NCBI GenBank assembly: GCA_037951105.1
Contig: JBAMJV010003762.1
Span: 1 to 64,000, forward strand
DNA length: 64,000 bases
Direction: 5' to 3'
Origin: Echinarachnius parma
Taxonomy: Eukaryota; Echinodermata; Echinoidea; Clypeasteroida; Echinarachniidae
Below the pieces are notes generated by a model, which was given only the letters and a program-made list of their open reading frames with translations, was not told the origin of the DNA and did not search any database. Each line of letters opens with the position of its first letter. Position 1 is the first letter of the stretch. This document shows positions 34,168-45,535 of this stretch, in pieces. The position numbers and the translations under genes were made by a program.

Positions 34168-34900
34168 AAATCACCACCGGATATTGCGAGGGAGCGAAGC
34201 GACCAAGCCCGAAGGAGCGAAGCGACTGAGCGGGGGGAGGGTGTGGGAGGGGGGTGTCCCCGCTCCCACGGTAGGGAGCTTTTGCGTTTTTGGACTTGAA
34301 ACTGTGCAATCTGGTGCATACCTAGCTGCCTAGGATGGAAATTCTGACCTTACGACTTGTACTATACTGTGGGTAAGTGCGTCATGATTCTACCGACCGA
34401 AAAAAGAGGTTATATTTGTTTCATGAAGAAAAACAAAATGCACCCCCAAAATAATATTCGCAAAGTGACATATACAGTTCGAACAGTGCATCAAAAGCCA
34501 AATTAGTTATGATACAACAACATGAACATTGTATTCCAGACGTAGACAAGACCGATTACTGAGGGGGCGAAACAATTCCCGAGAAGGGGAAGGGTGATGG
34601 GAGGGTGTGATGGTAGGTGGGTGTCCGCCCGTGCACTGTAAGGGTGCTTTTGTAATGTTTTACTTGAAATTATGCAATCTGGTGCATACTTGGAAGGGAA
34701 TTTGACTTGACATGAAATAAAATCTGAGTTATCTTGACTAAAGAAATACTCTTTTTTCAATCACTGGTATCGAATTAGATATAAACCATGATTTATTTAT
34801 TTATTTATTATTATTATTATTATTAATTTTTTTTTTTTTGGGGGGGGGGACAAGAGCCCCCCAAGCCCCCCCCCCCCCCCCCCCCCACCAGTACGCCATG
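34168..34900 (+). mobile_element. Second hAT-like copy (related to 20223-22132)
   Basis: In opposite orientation to the first copy. 34168-34350 matches 21690-22085 without the nested 206-bp element. 34690-34900 matches the left part (20223-20345) and ends ACCAGTACGCCATG. It contains an internal diverged duplication (CAATCTGGTGCATAC at ~34309 and ~34677), an (ATT)n run and G/C tracts. The satellite of the first copy is absent. Confidence 0.8.
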
Positions 34901-35754
34901 GGACATAGATATGCTTGTCCTGGTCTATTTATATCGGTACCTCAGTAACCAGTCCCCGTGAGGACTAGAGAGGAACTATGGCCAAGGGAAAGAAGAATGG
35001 TGTGGGCATGGTGGGAAATGGACTGAACCAAGAGATAACAGGTCTCAAACCAAAACAAATACTGGGTGTGTTGTCAGTTCAATTATTATTTTGTATTAAA
35101 CAAAATATTATCATTTTATTAAACCGAATTTGTTCACAAGTGAAGACCACCATTTCTGGAACTGTGACACGGTTCGTCTTGTTCTGGTCGATGACGATGG
35201 CCTTGGTAAACAGAAGTCCCCGCGAGGACCAAGGAGGAACTTCCCAAGCGTAAGAACAACGAAAAGGGAGGTAAAATGAAAAGAGATAACAAGTCTCAAA
35301 CCAAAATAACTATCGGGTGTGTTGGGTTATTATCTTTAACAAAAATATATATATTATCGCTCTTGAATCTCATTTTTATTCCGAGGTTTGTCACAAGGTA
35401 AGAACATCATTACTGGAACTGTGCCACAAATCTTCTCGTTCTGGTCTATGATCTGGATTAAGAACTTAAGATTCCGGAGAGGAACTTTGGCCATGCGAAT
35501 CAACAATTGAATGGGAAGGGGACCGGACGGAGTAATCAGAGGTCACAAACGAAAGTGACTATTAGTGGGTGTTATGAGTTTTTAAGAACGTTGGTATAAA
35601 ACAGAAGTTCACGGGAGGACCAGACATGATTCCAGAAAGGAACTTTGGCCATGCGAATGAACAATTAAAAGGGAAGGGGACCGGACAAAGTAACTGGTAA
35701 TCAGAGGTCACAAACGAAAGTGACTATTGGGTGTTATGAGTTTATAAGTTAATG

Positions 35755-35860
35755 AAAATGAGCAAAGAAAAAAAGGCTTCGCCGGGAATCGAACCCGAGG
35801 CATCCGGATTGCTATAGACCGGTGCTCAACCATCGAGCCACAACGACCCTTGAGTGGGGG
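35755..35860 (-). mobile_element. SINE S1 head, reverse orientation
   Basis: Minus strand: GGCTCGATGGTTGAGCACCG, TCTATAGCAATCCGGATGCC, TCGGGTTCGATTCCCGG, then a T run and TTCTTTGCTC. Same head as 33838. The tail is truncated. Confidence 0.7.
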
Positions 35861-36642
35861 ATGTTCCACGAAACCCTTTTAATTGCTCGCTCGTATAGTC
35901 GTCAACACTTTTGTCATTATGGTGACCACCTTGAGGTTTTTCTTTTTATAATTCCCGGAACAACCAAGCAACGCAGCACGTTTGACCTATCATCAGAACA
36001 TAGTTTACAAAATCATATACGTTCTGGTAAAGATTTGTGACACATTTCAGAGATAAAGAGGCAATCGAAAGGGAAAGTGGACTGGGTTGAGGATGTCGCA
36101 GACACATTTTGAATTTGTAAGGTTTATCCATGGATAGTCCATGGTTTATCCAACTTGGTTGATTTATTGTATTGTAAACATTGTTTTCTATCATCGTTTC
36201 TAGTTCTCTGCACGCTATTTATTGCGAAATTTGTCACAGATGTATTGCCTCATACTTGGAACTATCAAACGGATCCATATCAAATATGTCGAAAGGTTAT
36301 CATTAGAACGGGTTAAGCGTTCTATAAACTGGAACGATTTATTGAAATGTACACAGAAAAGGTCAGACAGGGACACGAGGATTCCATGATATGAAATAAT
36401 GAGATATTATCTGGATTTACAAGCTAATATCTACTACGAATCGTTGGGTTAAAAAGGTTCATTTAAAAAGTTCCTCATCAGTTGAAAAGAACTTCATTGT
36501 GCCCCGGTCTCAATGAAACATACGATGATTTTATCGTACGAAATGGGACATTTTCTGTCGTGGTTCTGTCGTGGCCACGAAATCCCCAAAAGTTTAATCG
36601 GGAACATGTCGTGAACCTGTCGTAGGTCCATCGTGACCGGGC
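35861..36642. other. End of the exon-like array and unique DNA
   Basis: A weak unit copy lies near 36228. 36496-36642 has imperfect inverted ends (CCCCGGTCTC with GTGACCGGGC) that may mark a small element directly against the MITE A at 36643. Confidence 0.35.
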
Positions 36643-37050
36643 TTAAAGGGATCTAGTAACTTTGTTGACATGTGCAAAAAGTAATGAGTGGTTGATAACC
36701 ATGTATATTGTTGTTATCTAATATGTCCACTGGGTGTTGTGTGAACATTTCAAGTTAAATGGACGTTATATGGCCGAGTAATGAGCAAAAATGCAAAGTG
36801 ATATTCACGAACTCGCTTTGAACACTGTTTTGCCGATCCAGTGGATACTGGATAGTTTAACATCTGAACACTTAAATCTTTTTAACGAAAAGGAAATTTG
36901 AAAAACCGAAACCTGTCCCATGCTTATACAACAAGGTATGAGGGAACCGCTAGAATTCCGATGGGATTTTGAGGAGTTGGACAATGTTACTGGTAGTACT
37001 AGTAGTACTAGTAGTACTAGTAGTACTAGTAGTACTAGTAGTCCCTTTGA
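36643..37050. mobile_element. MITE family A copy (inverted) with an expanded 9-bp repeat
   Basis: Starts TTAAAGGGATCTAGTAAC and ends AGTCCCTTTGA. Just inside the right end, 36993-37042 holds ~5.5 copies of AGTAGTACT, absent from other family copies. A G tract of ~20 lies downstream at 37118-37137. Confidence 0.9.
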
Positions 37051-37137
37051 AAAATATATAGAATATAATTTATATGAAAAAAGTACAATACACACATGTA
37101 GTATAAAGGAGTGTACGGGGGGGGGGGGGGGGGGGGA

Positions 37138-37614
37138 GATAATACTAACACAATTACTGACCTTGTTAAAAGGGCATCAAATTTCCGTGGTTATATGGTA
37201 TTCTGATATGATTTATGTATTTTGATATTGATGTGATGCTAATAATATCACAAAATGTGAACCCAAGGGCCCACCTGTTGCTCAACAATAACGTATCAGG
37301 TATCACTATCAGCAAAATACAACAAACAAGTCGTAATTCAACTGCATGGCTGCTTGTGCCAAAAAAATATATATCATTGTCGCAAATGGAACAGATATAT
37401 CTTAGAACAAACAAACGTCAGGCGAAATTTGTTTAACATGTTAAATGAGCGCATGCATGCAGATTGATTCAAATTATATACCTATACATTTGATGCTAAA
37501 CTGCACAACTACTTGATTTTGGAGTAAAGCGATGTAAAATACCTATAAGGAGTACAAAAATGACAGTATTATTACAATTAACAACGAGGACTAAGCAATA
37601 TAACGCAGGAAGAG
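37138..37614. other. Intergenic DNA, nothing recognised
   Basis: Short open frames on both strands without recognisable domains. Confidence 0.3.
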
Positions 37615-37865
37615 ATGAAGACATTATAGTCTCAAAAGGCGCTGAATTCACTTTCCATAATAATTGAGTTAACGATATCAGTATACATTAATAAGCTGCG
37701 TAGCTTTCTAGAAATCCAAACCTATAGGACAATTTAATACACTATCAAAATCTAAATATGGAACGTTCCATTTGCATATTCCCATGGGCATATTATATAC
37801 AAAGTTGGACAAAGAAACTTGCTTTTCTCCAAAGTTGAACAGGTGAATGAAGCTCATTTTTTGAA
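37615..37865. mobile_element. MITE family G copy
   Basis: CTCAAAAGGCGCTGAATTCA at the left, internal ATATGGAACGTTCCAT and TACAAAGTTGGACAAAGAAA, and right-end CTCCAAAGTTGAACAGGTGA. Compare 54515-54783 and 63838-64000. Confidence 0.7.
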
Positions 37866-38181
37866 TTAAGGCCTTTATATCTGCATGTTTATATCATTTC
37901 TCTATCGTAATTCCTTTCCTTTACTTGATTTAGGATACTGTATTCGGTTGTCGATATGCTCAATTAACTTCCACCGTACTTGCGCGCCATAGGAAGTAAT
38001 TAATTCGTGAGATGGTAAAGTGTTAGCACTTATACCATGGGTCAAGTCATTTATGATTTTCTCTCCTGAAAAGACGCAATCATATATACTTCGATATCGG
38101 ATATTGGTGATGACAAGCGCATCACTGTATTACAGAATGCTCCGGGCGAGGATATTTGATCCAGATAACTTTTTTTAAAGC

Positions 38182-38514
38182 TTAAAGGGACTTAGTTACA
38201 TTGTCCAAATCCTCAAAACTACTGGGTACTCTAGTGGTTCTCTCATACATTATTATATTCATATTGACAATAAAAGCGCGGGACAGGTTTCGGTTTTTCA
38301 AATTTCCATTTCGTTCAAAAGATATTTACGATTGAAGATGTTAAATTGCATTTTGCATTTTTGCTCATATCTCAACCCAAAAACATCCAATTAACGTGAA
38401 TTTTTCACAAATTACTTTTTGGACATATCAGATCACATCAATACACATTGTATTAACCACTCATCACGTTTTGCACTTGTCAAAAAAGATCCCTAGATTA
38501 CTAGATCCCTTTAA
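38182..38514. mobile_element. MITE family A copy
   Basis: Starts TTAAAGGGACTTAGTTACAT and ends GATTACTAGATCCCTTTAA. Shorter than other copies because of internal deletions. Confidence 0.88.
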
Positions 38515-38594
38515 GTAAAGTAGATACGGCTCACTTACAAAGAGCTAGAATAACAAACAAAAAGTATACACATGTACATGCATGGACTGATGGA

Positions 38595-38985
38595 GCACTC
38601 AATACACTCCGATGGTATACAATATAAAGACAGTCTGTATATAATATAATATAAAGCAAAATAACGCGTTTCCTTAAAAGTTGAGGAGACATGCTTCACT
38701 TAAATTTAAAATCATAACCCAATACATTTCGATGATATAGAATAACAGTCCGTAATATATAAAGCGAAAGAACGCGTTTTCTTAAAAGTCGAGGAGACAT
38801 GCTTCACTTAAAAAATCATAACCTAATACATTTCTATGATATAGAATAACAGTCGGTAAAAACATATAAAGCAAAGGAACGCATTTTTCGTAAAGTATAC
38901 AATTGGGAGACGCGCTTCACTTAAAATTATAACTCAATACATTTCGCTCGATGATATAGAATAACAGTCGGGAAATAAAGCAAAC
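38595..38985. repeat. Tandem repeat, ~4 x 100-110 bp
   Basis: Units share AATACATTTCGATGATATAG, AATAACAGTC, TATAAAGC, AACGCGTTTTCTTAAAAG and GGAGACATGCTTCACTTAAA. Modest divergence. Confidence 0.85.
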
Positions 38986-39474
38986 TGATTGTACTAAGAG
39001 TTTTCTGCACTTCCCCCAAACAATCATGGATATTATGTTGGGTTTATGTGATGATACTCAGCATGCGTTCACTCAGCGAGCTCCAAGAATAACAGAATCC
39101 CTCGCGAGAGGGTGTCCTTTATGGTTGAAGGCTGTTTTTAATGAGAGTTTGAATTTCATATCGCATACTGGGCCCCCGGGCTTGGCCCCTTTGACAAATT
39201 GCCGAAAAATGTCGTGCTAATTGACCGAAATCGAGCCAACTCTACATTTATAATAGGGAGTTTTCGATCGCTGATACGAGGACCGTTGACCTATCGTCCC
39301 AGTGAAGTACCACATTGAGTTGACTAGGCACGTTGACTGTTGCTATTTACCTTTTCGATTTCATACGACGACGCGCGTTCAAGTCTCGGGATAGTTACGC
39401 CATGCATTGCTCGTGCGAAGTTTGCAGAGAATAGAAGATTAGTTTTGTAAACAAAAGGGTTTTAATATCCAATA

Positions 39475-40680
39475 CAGTCAAACCTGTGTATAGTGACCAC
39501 CAGATTGAAAGAAGAAAAATGGCCGCTCTTAACAGGTAACCTTTATAGACAGGTTCTATACAATCTTATTAAGACAAACCTCTGTATAGTGACCACTCAA
39601 TTGAAACAATACAATTGACACTTGATTGCAAGTGACCTTTATAGACAGGTGCCAACATACAGTCAAACCTGTGTATAATGACCACCAAAGGGATATGAAT
39701 AATTGGCCGCTATAAACTGGTGTCCATTGCAGACAGTTCCAAAATACCGTTTACAGTCAAACCTGTGTGTAAAGACCACCAAATGAAATCAAGAAAATTG
39801 GCCGCTATTATCAGGTGACCTTTATAGACAGGTTCCGAAATATTGTTTACAGTCAAACCTGTGTATGACCACCAATGGAAAACAAGAAAATTGGCCACTA
39901 TGATCAGGTGACCTTTAAATACATGTTCCGAAGAGTCGCGTTTACAGTCAAACCTGTGTAGAAAGACCACCAAAGGAAAACAAGAAAATTGGCCGCTATT
40001 ATCAGGTGACCTTTGTAGACAGGTTCCGAAATACCGTTTACAGTCAAACCTGTGTATAATGACCACCAGATTGAATGAAAACAAAATTGCCGCTCTAAAC
40101 AGGTGACCTTTATAGACAGGTTCTATAAAATCTTATTAAGACAAACCTCTGTATAGTGACCACTCAATGGAAACAATACAATTGACACTAAATTGCAAGT
40201 GACCTTTATAGACAGGTGCCTACATATTGTTTACAGTCAAACCTGTGTATAACGACCACCAAAGGAAAACAAGAACATTGGCCGCAATAAACAGGTGCCC
40301 TTATAGACCTGTTCCATAAAATCATATACAGTAAACGTTGTGTGGTGACCACCCAAGTGCAACAAGACATGTGGTCGCTATAAACAGGTGACCTTTATAG
40401 ACAAATTTCATAACACAGTGTACTGTCAAACCTGTGTATAGTGACCAGCCAAATGAAACATTGGAAGTGGGCGCTATAATCAGGTAACTTATTATTGACA
40501 GACTCCATATAATTAAAATGAGATAGTAAAACCTGTGTATAATGACCACCCAATGCAGACAAGAATAGTGGACGCTATAAACAGGTAACCTTTATAGACA
40601 AGTTCAGTTAAATCATATAGTTCAGTTAACCTGTTTACAAGAGACCACAGCAGAGAAACAAGAAATATACAGCTATATAT
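39475..40680. repeat. Satellite, ~13 x ~93 bp, built from family D ends
   Basis: CAGTCAAACCTGTGTATAATG plus ACCACC begins units near 39478, 39570, 39662, 39754, 39850, 39950, 40041, 40140, 40231, 40328, 40422, 40523 and 40620. Each unit also has GGCCGCTATTATCAGGTGAC and CTTTATAGACAGGTTCC, partly inverted relative to the first half, so a monomer can fold. A 96-bp version of the unit keeps a minus frame open through several copies, which is incidental. Confidence 0.92.
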
Positions 40681-40939
40681 GACGTTGTTTTTAGTAGCCA
40701 AATAGTGCTTGTCGTCACAGATCTAGACCGACGGCAAAACAGGGGTGTACACGTATTAGATATCTGGTACGAACGACGGGCACGTAGATGCGCATGCGCA
40801 CTGCTTCAAAAAATGACGTCACTGTACCAGTCCACTAGTGAACGTACAAATCGAAAAGTCCGTAATAGCTGACTTTGACCGCACTGACTGGACATGACTG
40901 CATGGACAGTTATCATGGTTATCACAAACCAACTTTGTT

Positions 40940-41290
40940 TCCGCGTGCACACCACACACGTCTAACCAAGGAGTTATTTACCATGTTTACACAGAAATGT
41001 GTCTCGGATAAAATGAGTGCTGGTCTAACCAAGGAGGTACTATCTTGGTCTAACACTGCGCCCACACATCATTTATGATTGACCCCGAGTCTAGGGACTA
41101 GGGTAAAATGTGCGCTGATCTAACCCTGCGTCCACACAGCATAATGTCTGACCCCGAGTCTTGTGAGCAAAGTGCGTTAATCTAAAACACTGTGTCCACA
41201 CAGCATAATATTGTTTAATCCCGAGTATCGTGTGCAGTGAGCGCTTATCTAACCCTGCTTCTTCCACACAGTATGTCTAAAACCGGAGTC
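40940..41290. repeat. Degenerate tandem repeat, ~5 x 65-70 bp
   Basis: Units share TGCGCTGATCTAACCCTGCG, TCCACACAGCATAATG and TCTGACCCCGAGTC. An earlier pair shares GTCTAACCAAGGAG. Related forward copies lie at 18735-18860. Confidence 0.75.
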
Positions 41291-44011
41291 CCAGGTTCAA
41301 CTGACTTTACCACACTATTGTAATTGCATTGTATGTTGGAAACCAATTTCCAAGGTTTTCACCTACTCGAGGAGTATGTGTAAACGCAGTGATCGAGACC
41401 AATAATTGGTTGTATTTTGTACAGAATATGACTTTTATTACTGCGCGTAGTGTTGAAAGTACTTTTTATCGTCATGTTTTGTTTGGTTTTCATATGACTT
41501 TTAAATTTAATATTTTGTTAGATTGTCCCTTTTATTTGTTGGTGTCCCTAAAGGGAACAAAAAAAAAAACCCACACAATTCTACAACTTTAGTTTCCCCC
41601 GGGCTTTATACTACTTTCTTATTTTGTTTAATTTGTATACTATCTTGATTAATTCAGATATTTCATTCGATGGAGCTTTGAACAATGAGGATAAAAAAGA
41701 TTTGCCGAACATTTTTTGAAAGCTTTATGTATTTAACTCGCGAATGTTTTCGTTTTTTTGTCTTCAGTCGTTCCATAATTGTGTCCATTTCGAAATAGAA
41801 TTCCTTGTTCAAGTTTTTTAATGCATCACTACATTGGTTATTTTTAAAAGCTGGAAAATATAAGATTTTAATTCATATCCTCCTTTTTCAAATAAATTTA
41901 AATAAAGGCATATACAGAAGATATGGTTCATAAAACTATCGTTTTACTAAACAAAATAGCATCAAAAGATATTTTTTTGTGAAATTTAATACAGACAACA
42001 TCAGTAACACCTACATTGTTTGTGCCTTTATAGACGTTCTAAGACCGTGAAGACGGTGGGAAAAGTTCGAAATGTCAAAAGAAATTATTATCCGCTCCCA
42101 TAACCATGTTTTAAAACACCATAATCTGTGGAAACACCGATTTTAACTGTTCTTTACAAATGGGGTATTGATACCTTGTTCAAATATAACATCTTAAACG
42201 TCCCAGGCTTTTGCAAACAGTTTTCAGCGCAAATAGAGTGTTATGATTTTGTTCAGATAATATAAAATTTAAAAGTCTAGAAGGATTTTGAAAAACAGTT
42301 TTCTGCAAGGATGCTTGTGTTGTATAGATGTGGACATGGGTTCTTGATTTGTCTTTGTCTAGTATCTATACCAATTGGGCTGCTGTGCAATACACTAATC
42401 TATTTATTTGTCTTTGATTTTTTTCACATAATAATATTGTTTGGCGGTGTTAATCATAGAAAACCCCTTGCAGTTTCATACAAAAGAAAATCCTTGAATG
42501 TTACGGTGTATTAATTTCATATTGTGTTCAGTGTCAGAGAATCAGGACCGGTACGTGACAGCTCTCAGGAAATCGTATACACATTCAGGATATAATGAAA
42601 CTTAAAGTAAACTAAAAGCTACTTTTGGGGAATAATTAGCTAGCCCCTCAAATAAAAAATGTAAACAAGTATATATTTTATATCCCCGTCAATGTGAACG
42701 AATTGTTGAAGTATATAAAGATTTGATAAACAGATACAAATGCCTTAAAATTTACTTATTTAGCAATCAAAAAATAAGGAACAAAATAATCATTCGCACA
42801 ATAGGAAAGCAGGAAACACGAACACGAAGTGATTGGTTATGTACGTGTGGAATCAAAACAGTAGTACATAAACCTGGTCCAACTTACGGCGGGAATAAGG
42901 TGAAATCGTACACGGTAGTGGCTCGGTCATTTTTGCACAAAACTTTCGGTTTATCATGTTTATATAATGTATATATTTTGTTATTACGACCCTTAACGAT
43001 TTTAGGGTCATATTCCACGATTTAAATTTGTGTCTTATACTATATATTCCAAGTTCCAACAGTATATTGTTGATATACAGTCCGATATAAACATGCAATG
43101 CACCATGTGCATACAAAGATCGCAAAATAGGGCAAGACAAAATGCACGGAAATGTTTGTGTCACAAGAATCAAAAGAATCCCTCAAAATGTGTGCCGAGA
43201 ACACATTTTGCAGTCATAGAAATTGTAAAGATTTACGATTTGTGCCAAGAACCCATTTTGCAGCTTTCAAAAATGCTAAAGAGTCCGTGACATAATTGAC
43301 AATAACATGCATTATACGAATTCACAAATGTATCTGTATTTTGAATATTTTCTCATTTAATCCCGAACACCAAGTATGGAGCACGTACTAAAATGACATA
43401 CAATAACCCTTCCTCAAAATCATGACAATGATAAAATCGCACACGAAGTTATTTAATTGTTGTATTTCATTCGAAACGTACTTAGCCAGCCTTTTAAGAA
43501 GCCAAAGGAATAAATCACATCATTTTCGAGTTTCGAATAACCCATTATGATTATACCCTGTAATGCGAGGTTATGAAGGGCACGAATAATGAATGAATAT
43601 ATAATAATTGTAGTTATTTCCGCGCAGATTTTCCAGGACAGATTACTGGAGATGAATCAAAATCTAAGAATATTGTTTAGTTTGAAATGTCAACACCACA
43701 AAAACAATATTGCCTTGTCTAATTATCACCCATATTCATTTAATTGAATGAGTTGTTCAACAAATAATAAAATGATGCAGTATTATACTCCTTACACTTT
43801 ATAATTTCGTCCATATTTTGTTTGTAAACTTTGTATTTTGAACTTGATGTATTCCCTGACTTTTCTATTTTGTTGTTTATATACCTTGTCAACTTTTTGT
43901 TTTGTATAAAGTTGAACAGATACGACTAACACTATTCCGTACATATGAGTGTGATCCCACCTCATGTGTATGGTATATGTCTTTCCAAAAAAAAACAACA
44001 GCAACAACAAA
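41291..44011. other. AT-rich intergenic DNA
   Basis: No gene recognised. Small duplication near 43190-43265 (GTGCCGAGAACACATTTTGC and GTGCCAAGAACCCATTTTGC). (CAA)n-like run at ~43995-44012. Confidence 0.35.
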
Positions 44012-44214
44012 CAATAGACCGCTTCTGTAATGTATGCAAATAATATGCGTATGACGTCAGACTCCCCGTTGGCAAGCTTAACAATAGTAACTAGGTCCGG
44101 CAAGCTAAGTTTGCCGGAGTTTGCCGGACCTAGTTACTATTGTTAAGCTTGCCAACGGGGAGTCTGACGTCATATACGCATATTATTTGCATACATTACA
44201 GAAGCGGTCTATTG
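44012..44214. repeat. 203-bp nearly perfect hairpin
   Basis: The left arm (44012-44103) and right arm (44121-44214) are reverse complements with only a 2-bp indel (GCGTATGACG against GCGTATATGACG). The loop is 17 bases. Each arm contains ATGCAAAT (octamer-like) and TGACGTCA (CRE-like). No coding content. Confidence 0.95.
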
Positions 44215-45019
44215 GACCAAAGGGACCAGTCTATCGGTTATAGACCGAAATTACAGTCTGTTTGGGCAATTATTTGATCATTTTTGATGTTCTATCACTA
44301 TACTCTCATTATAGGAAAAGTAATTAAGACCCGGTTTTGATATAGCATCATAACCATCTCTGATCGTTGTCAGGGAACTCGATCTGTGCACGACAACATC
44401 TGAATTCTTTCTGTTTCTAACCATTCTAACCTTTCCGTTCTCCCACCATTTCCAACGTCGAAATTCATGGAAATCCAGAACCCCATTTTGGAGCAAAAAA
44501 CTGGGTTAATATGACAGCTCGGATCAATATTTCACTGCATACTTGAGAAAATCTGATTCTATCCAGATAACAAGTTAGTGTTTATGTCAAAATATTAAAA
44601 AAAAACCCAGCTCGATTTGGCCCAAGAACATATTCTCCTAACAGTGGGGAATTCAGCAAAAACTGTATTTATCATGTTTATGGGGCTAACAAGTATATGT
44701 ATCGACTTACATGCTTATAGCTGTGGGTACTCCTTAAACCCGGTAGATTTGTTTAGGAGCGTTATCATTCTTACCATGACGTCTATTCCTGAGAGTCCGT
44801 ATATTATTATTCCACATTTGAATTTCATGCATATGTATTGGTGTTGGGTGGGGGGGGGGGGGGGGGGGGGGGCGGGGGGCTGCAGCCCACAGCCATCCTT
44901 TATGTATGCTAGTGTGAGTAGTGTCTATCCCACCCTGTGTTCACATAATGTACTGTATCTGATTCCGATTATATGTTGATTTCATCCAGACTCTTCGTAT
45001 TGAAATCCTGGTCAGTTGT
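44215..45019. other. Intergenic DNA with a G tract
   Basis: A G run at ~44849-44880 ends GGCGGGGGGCTGCAGCCCAC, like the boundary at 24694. No gene recognised. Confidence 0.4.
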
Positions 45020-45200
45020 ACCGTTGTCGAAACTTGAAGTGGTCAGAGTGGCAATGCCTGAACCGAATGCGGACAAGAAATGGGCGATGTATAAGGGCCA
45101 ACATGGCAAGATGGGGTGTATGCCCATGATGGAGATACCCTCTGCGACTGCGGACAGACCCAGAAAATGGACCACATCTTGGAGTACGGCGGAGTGGACT
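45020..45200 (+). pseudogene. LINE-type C-terminal remnant
   Basis: One plus frame reads GDTLCDCGQTQKMDHILEYG near 45136-45195. That fits the C-x-C-G...Q-T/K-M-x-H-I pattern at the C-terminus of many non-LTR retrotransposon polyproteins. Upstream the frame has stops (around 45030-45095) and no catalytic domain is present, so this is a short decayed fragment. It abuts MITE B. Confidence 0.5.
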
Positions 45201-45218
45201 GATGCACGGATGAGGACC

Positions 45219-45535
45219 TGGGGTGTTTCACAAAGATCCCAAGTTGAACTTACCTCTTAAGTTGGACTTAAAACTTATGGAAAGCTGTTAGTTTCTTTTA
45301 AATATTTCTTGTAAAAGTTCTTTTAAAAGGCATCAAATGTTGATTAAAATTATTAATCAATTTTCTATTATCAAGGAAATTCCATGTTCTTGATGCAACA
45401 AATTTTATGAAAAGTCTGAAATTCTTTTTGCTTGCTTATGGATATATTCAATTCAAAGGCTACAAATGGCTTTCCATAATAGTTAGGTCCAACTTAGAGT
45501 TATGTTCAACTTAGGATCTTTGTGAAACACCCCCT
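45219..45535. mobile_element. MITE family B, full copy
   Basis: Left CTGGGGTGTTTCACAAAGAT then CCCAAGTTGAACTTACC. Right GAGTTATGTTCAACTTAGG then ATCTTTGTGAAACACCCCCT. TIRs ~50 bp; AT-rich interior with GGAAAGC and GCTTTCC. Confidence 0.92.

Larger units (their letters stand above)
33060..36260 (+). repeat. Degenerate array of an exon-like unit, interrupted by transposons
   Basis: Recurring order: an AT-rich lead (TTATTATTTTGTAAACAT), TTTGTCACAAG, GAAGAACATCATTTCTGGAA, TTCTGGTCGATGATC, CTTGGTAAACAGAAGTCC, GAGGACCAAGGAGGAAC, then CTCAAACCAAAATAACTATT. Copies begin near 33201, 34062, 34908 (partial), 35138, 35391, 35590 (partial) and 36228 (weak). In one frame two copies read ERNSWNGDIDLHVLVDDH and EDHHFWNCDTVRLVLVDDD, both followed by LGKQKS. 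No family recognised. It could be a decayed exon array or a plain satellite. Confidence 0.6.

Noticed and set aside
34978-35253. Plus frame of 91 codons at the exon-like array
   Set aside because: It does not use the frame conserved between array copies, so it is not called as a separate gene.
39710-40084. 124-codon minus frame with internal ~32-residue repeats
   Set aside because: Falls wholly within the ~93-bp satellite; the frame is open because some units are 96 bp long.
39475-41290. CRISPR-like appearance of repeated units
   Set aside because: Repeats are contiguous, diverged tandem monomers without unique equal-length spacers, in animal DNA.
42311-42514. Hydrophobic 67-codon frame resembling membrane segments
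   Set aside because: T-rich DNA commonly yields hydrophobic frames by chance; no family resemblance or context.
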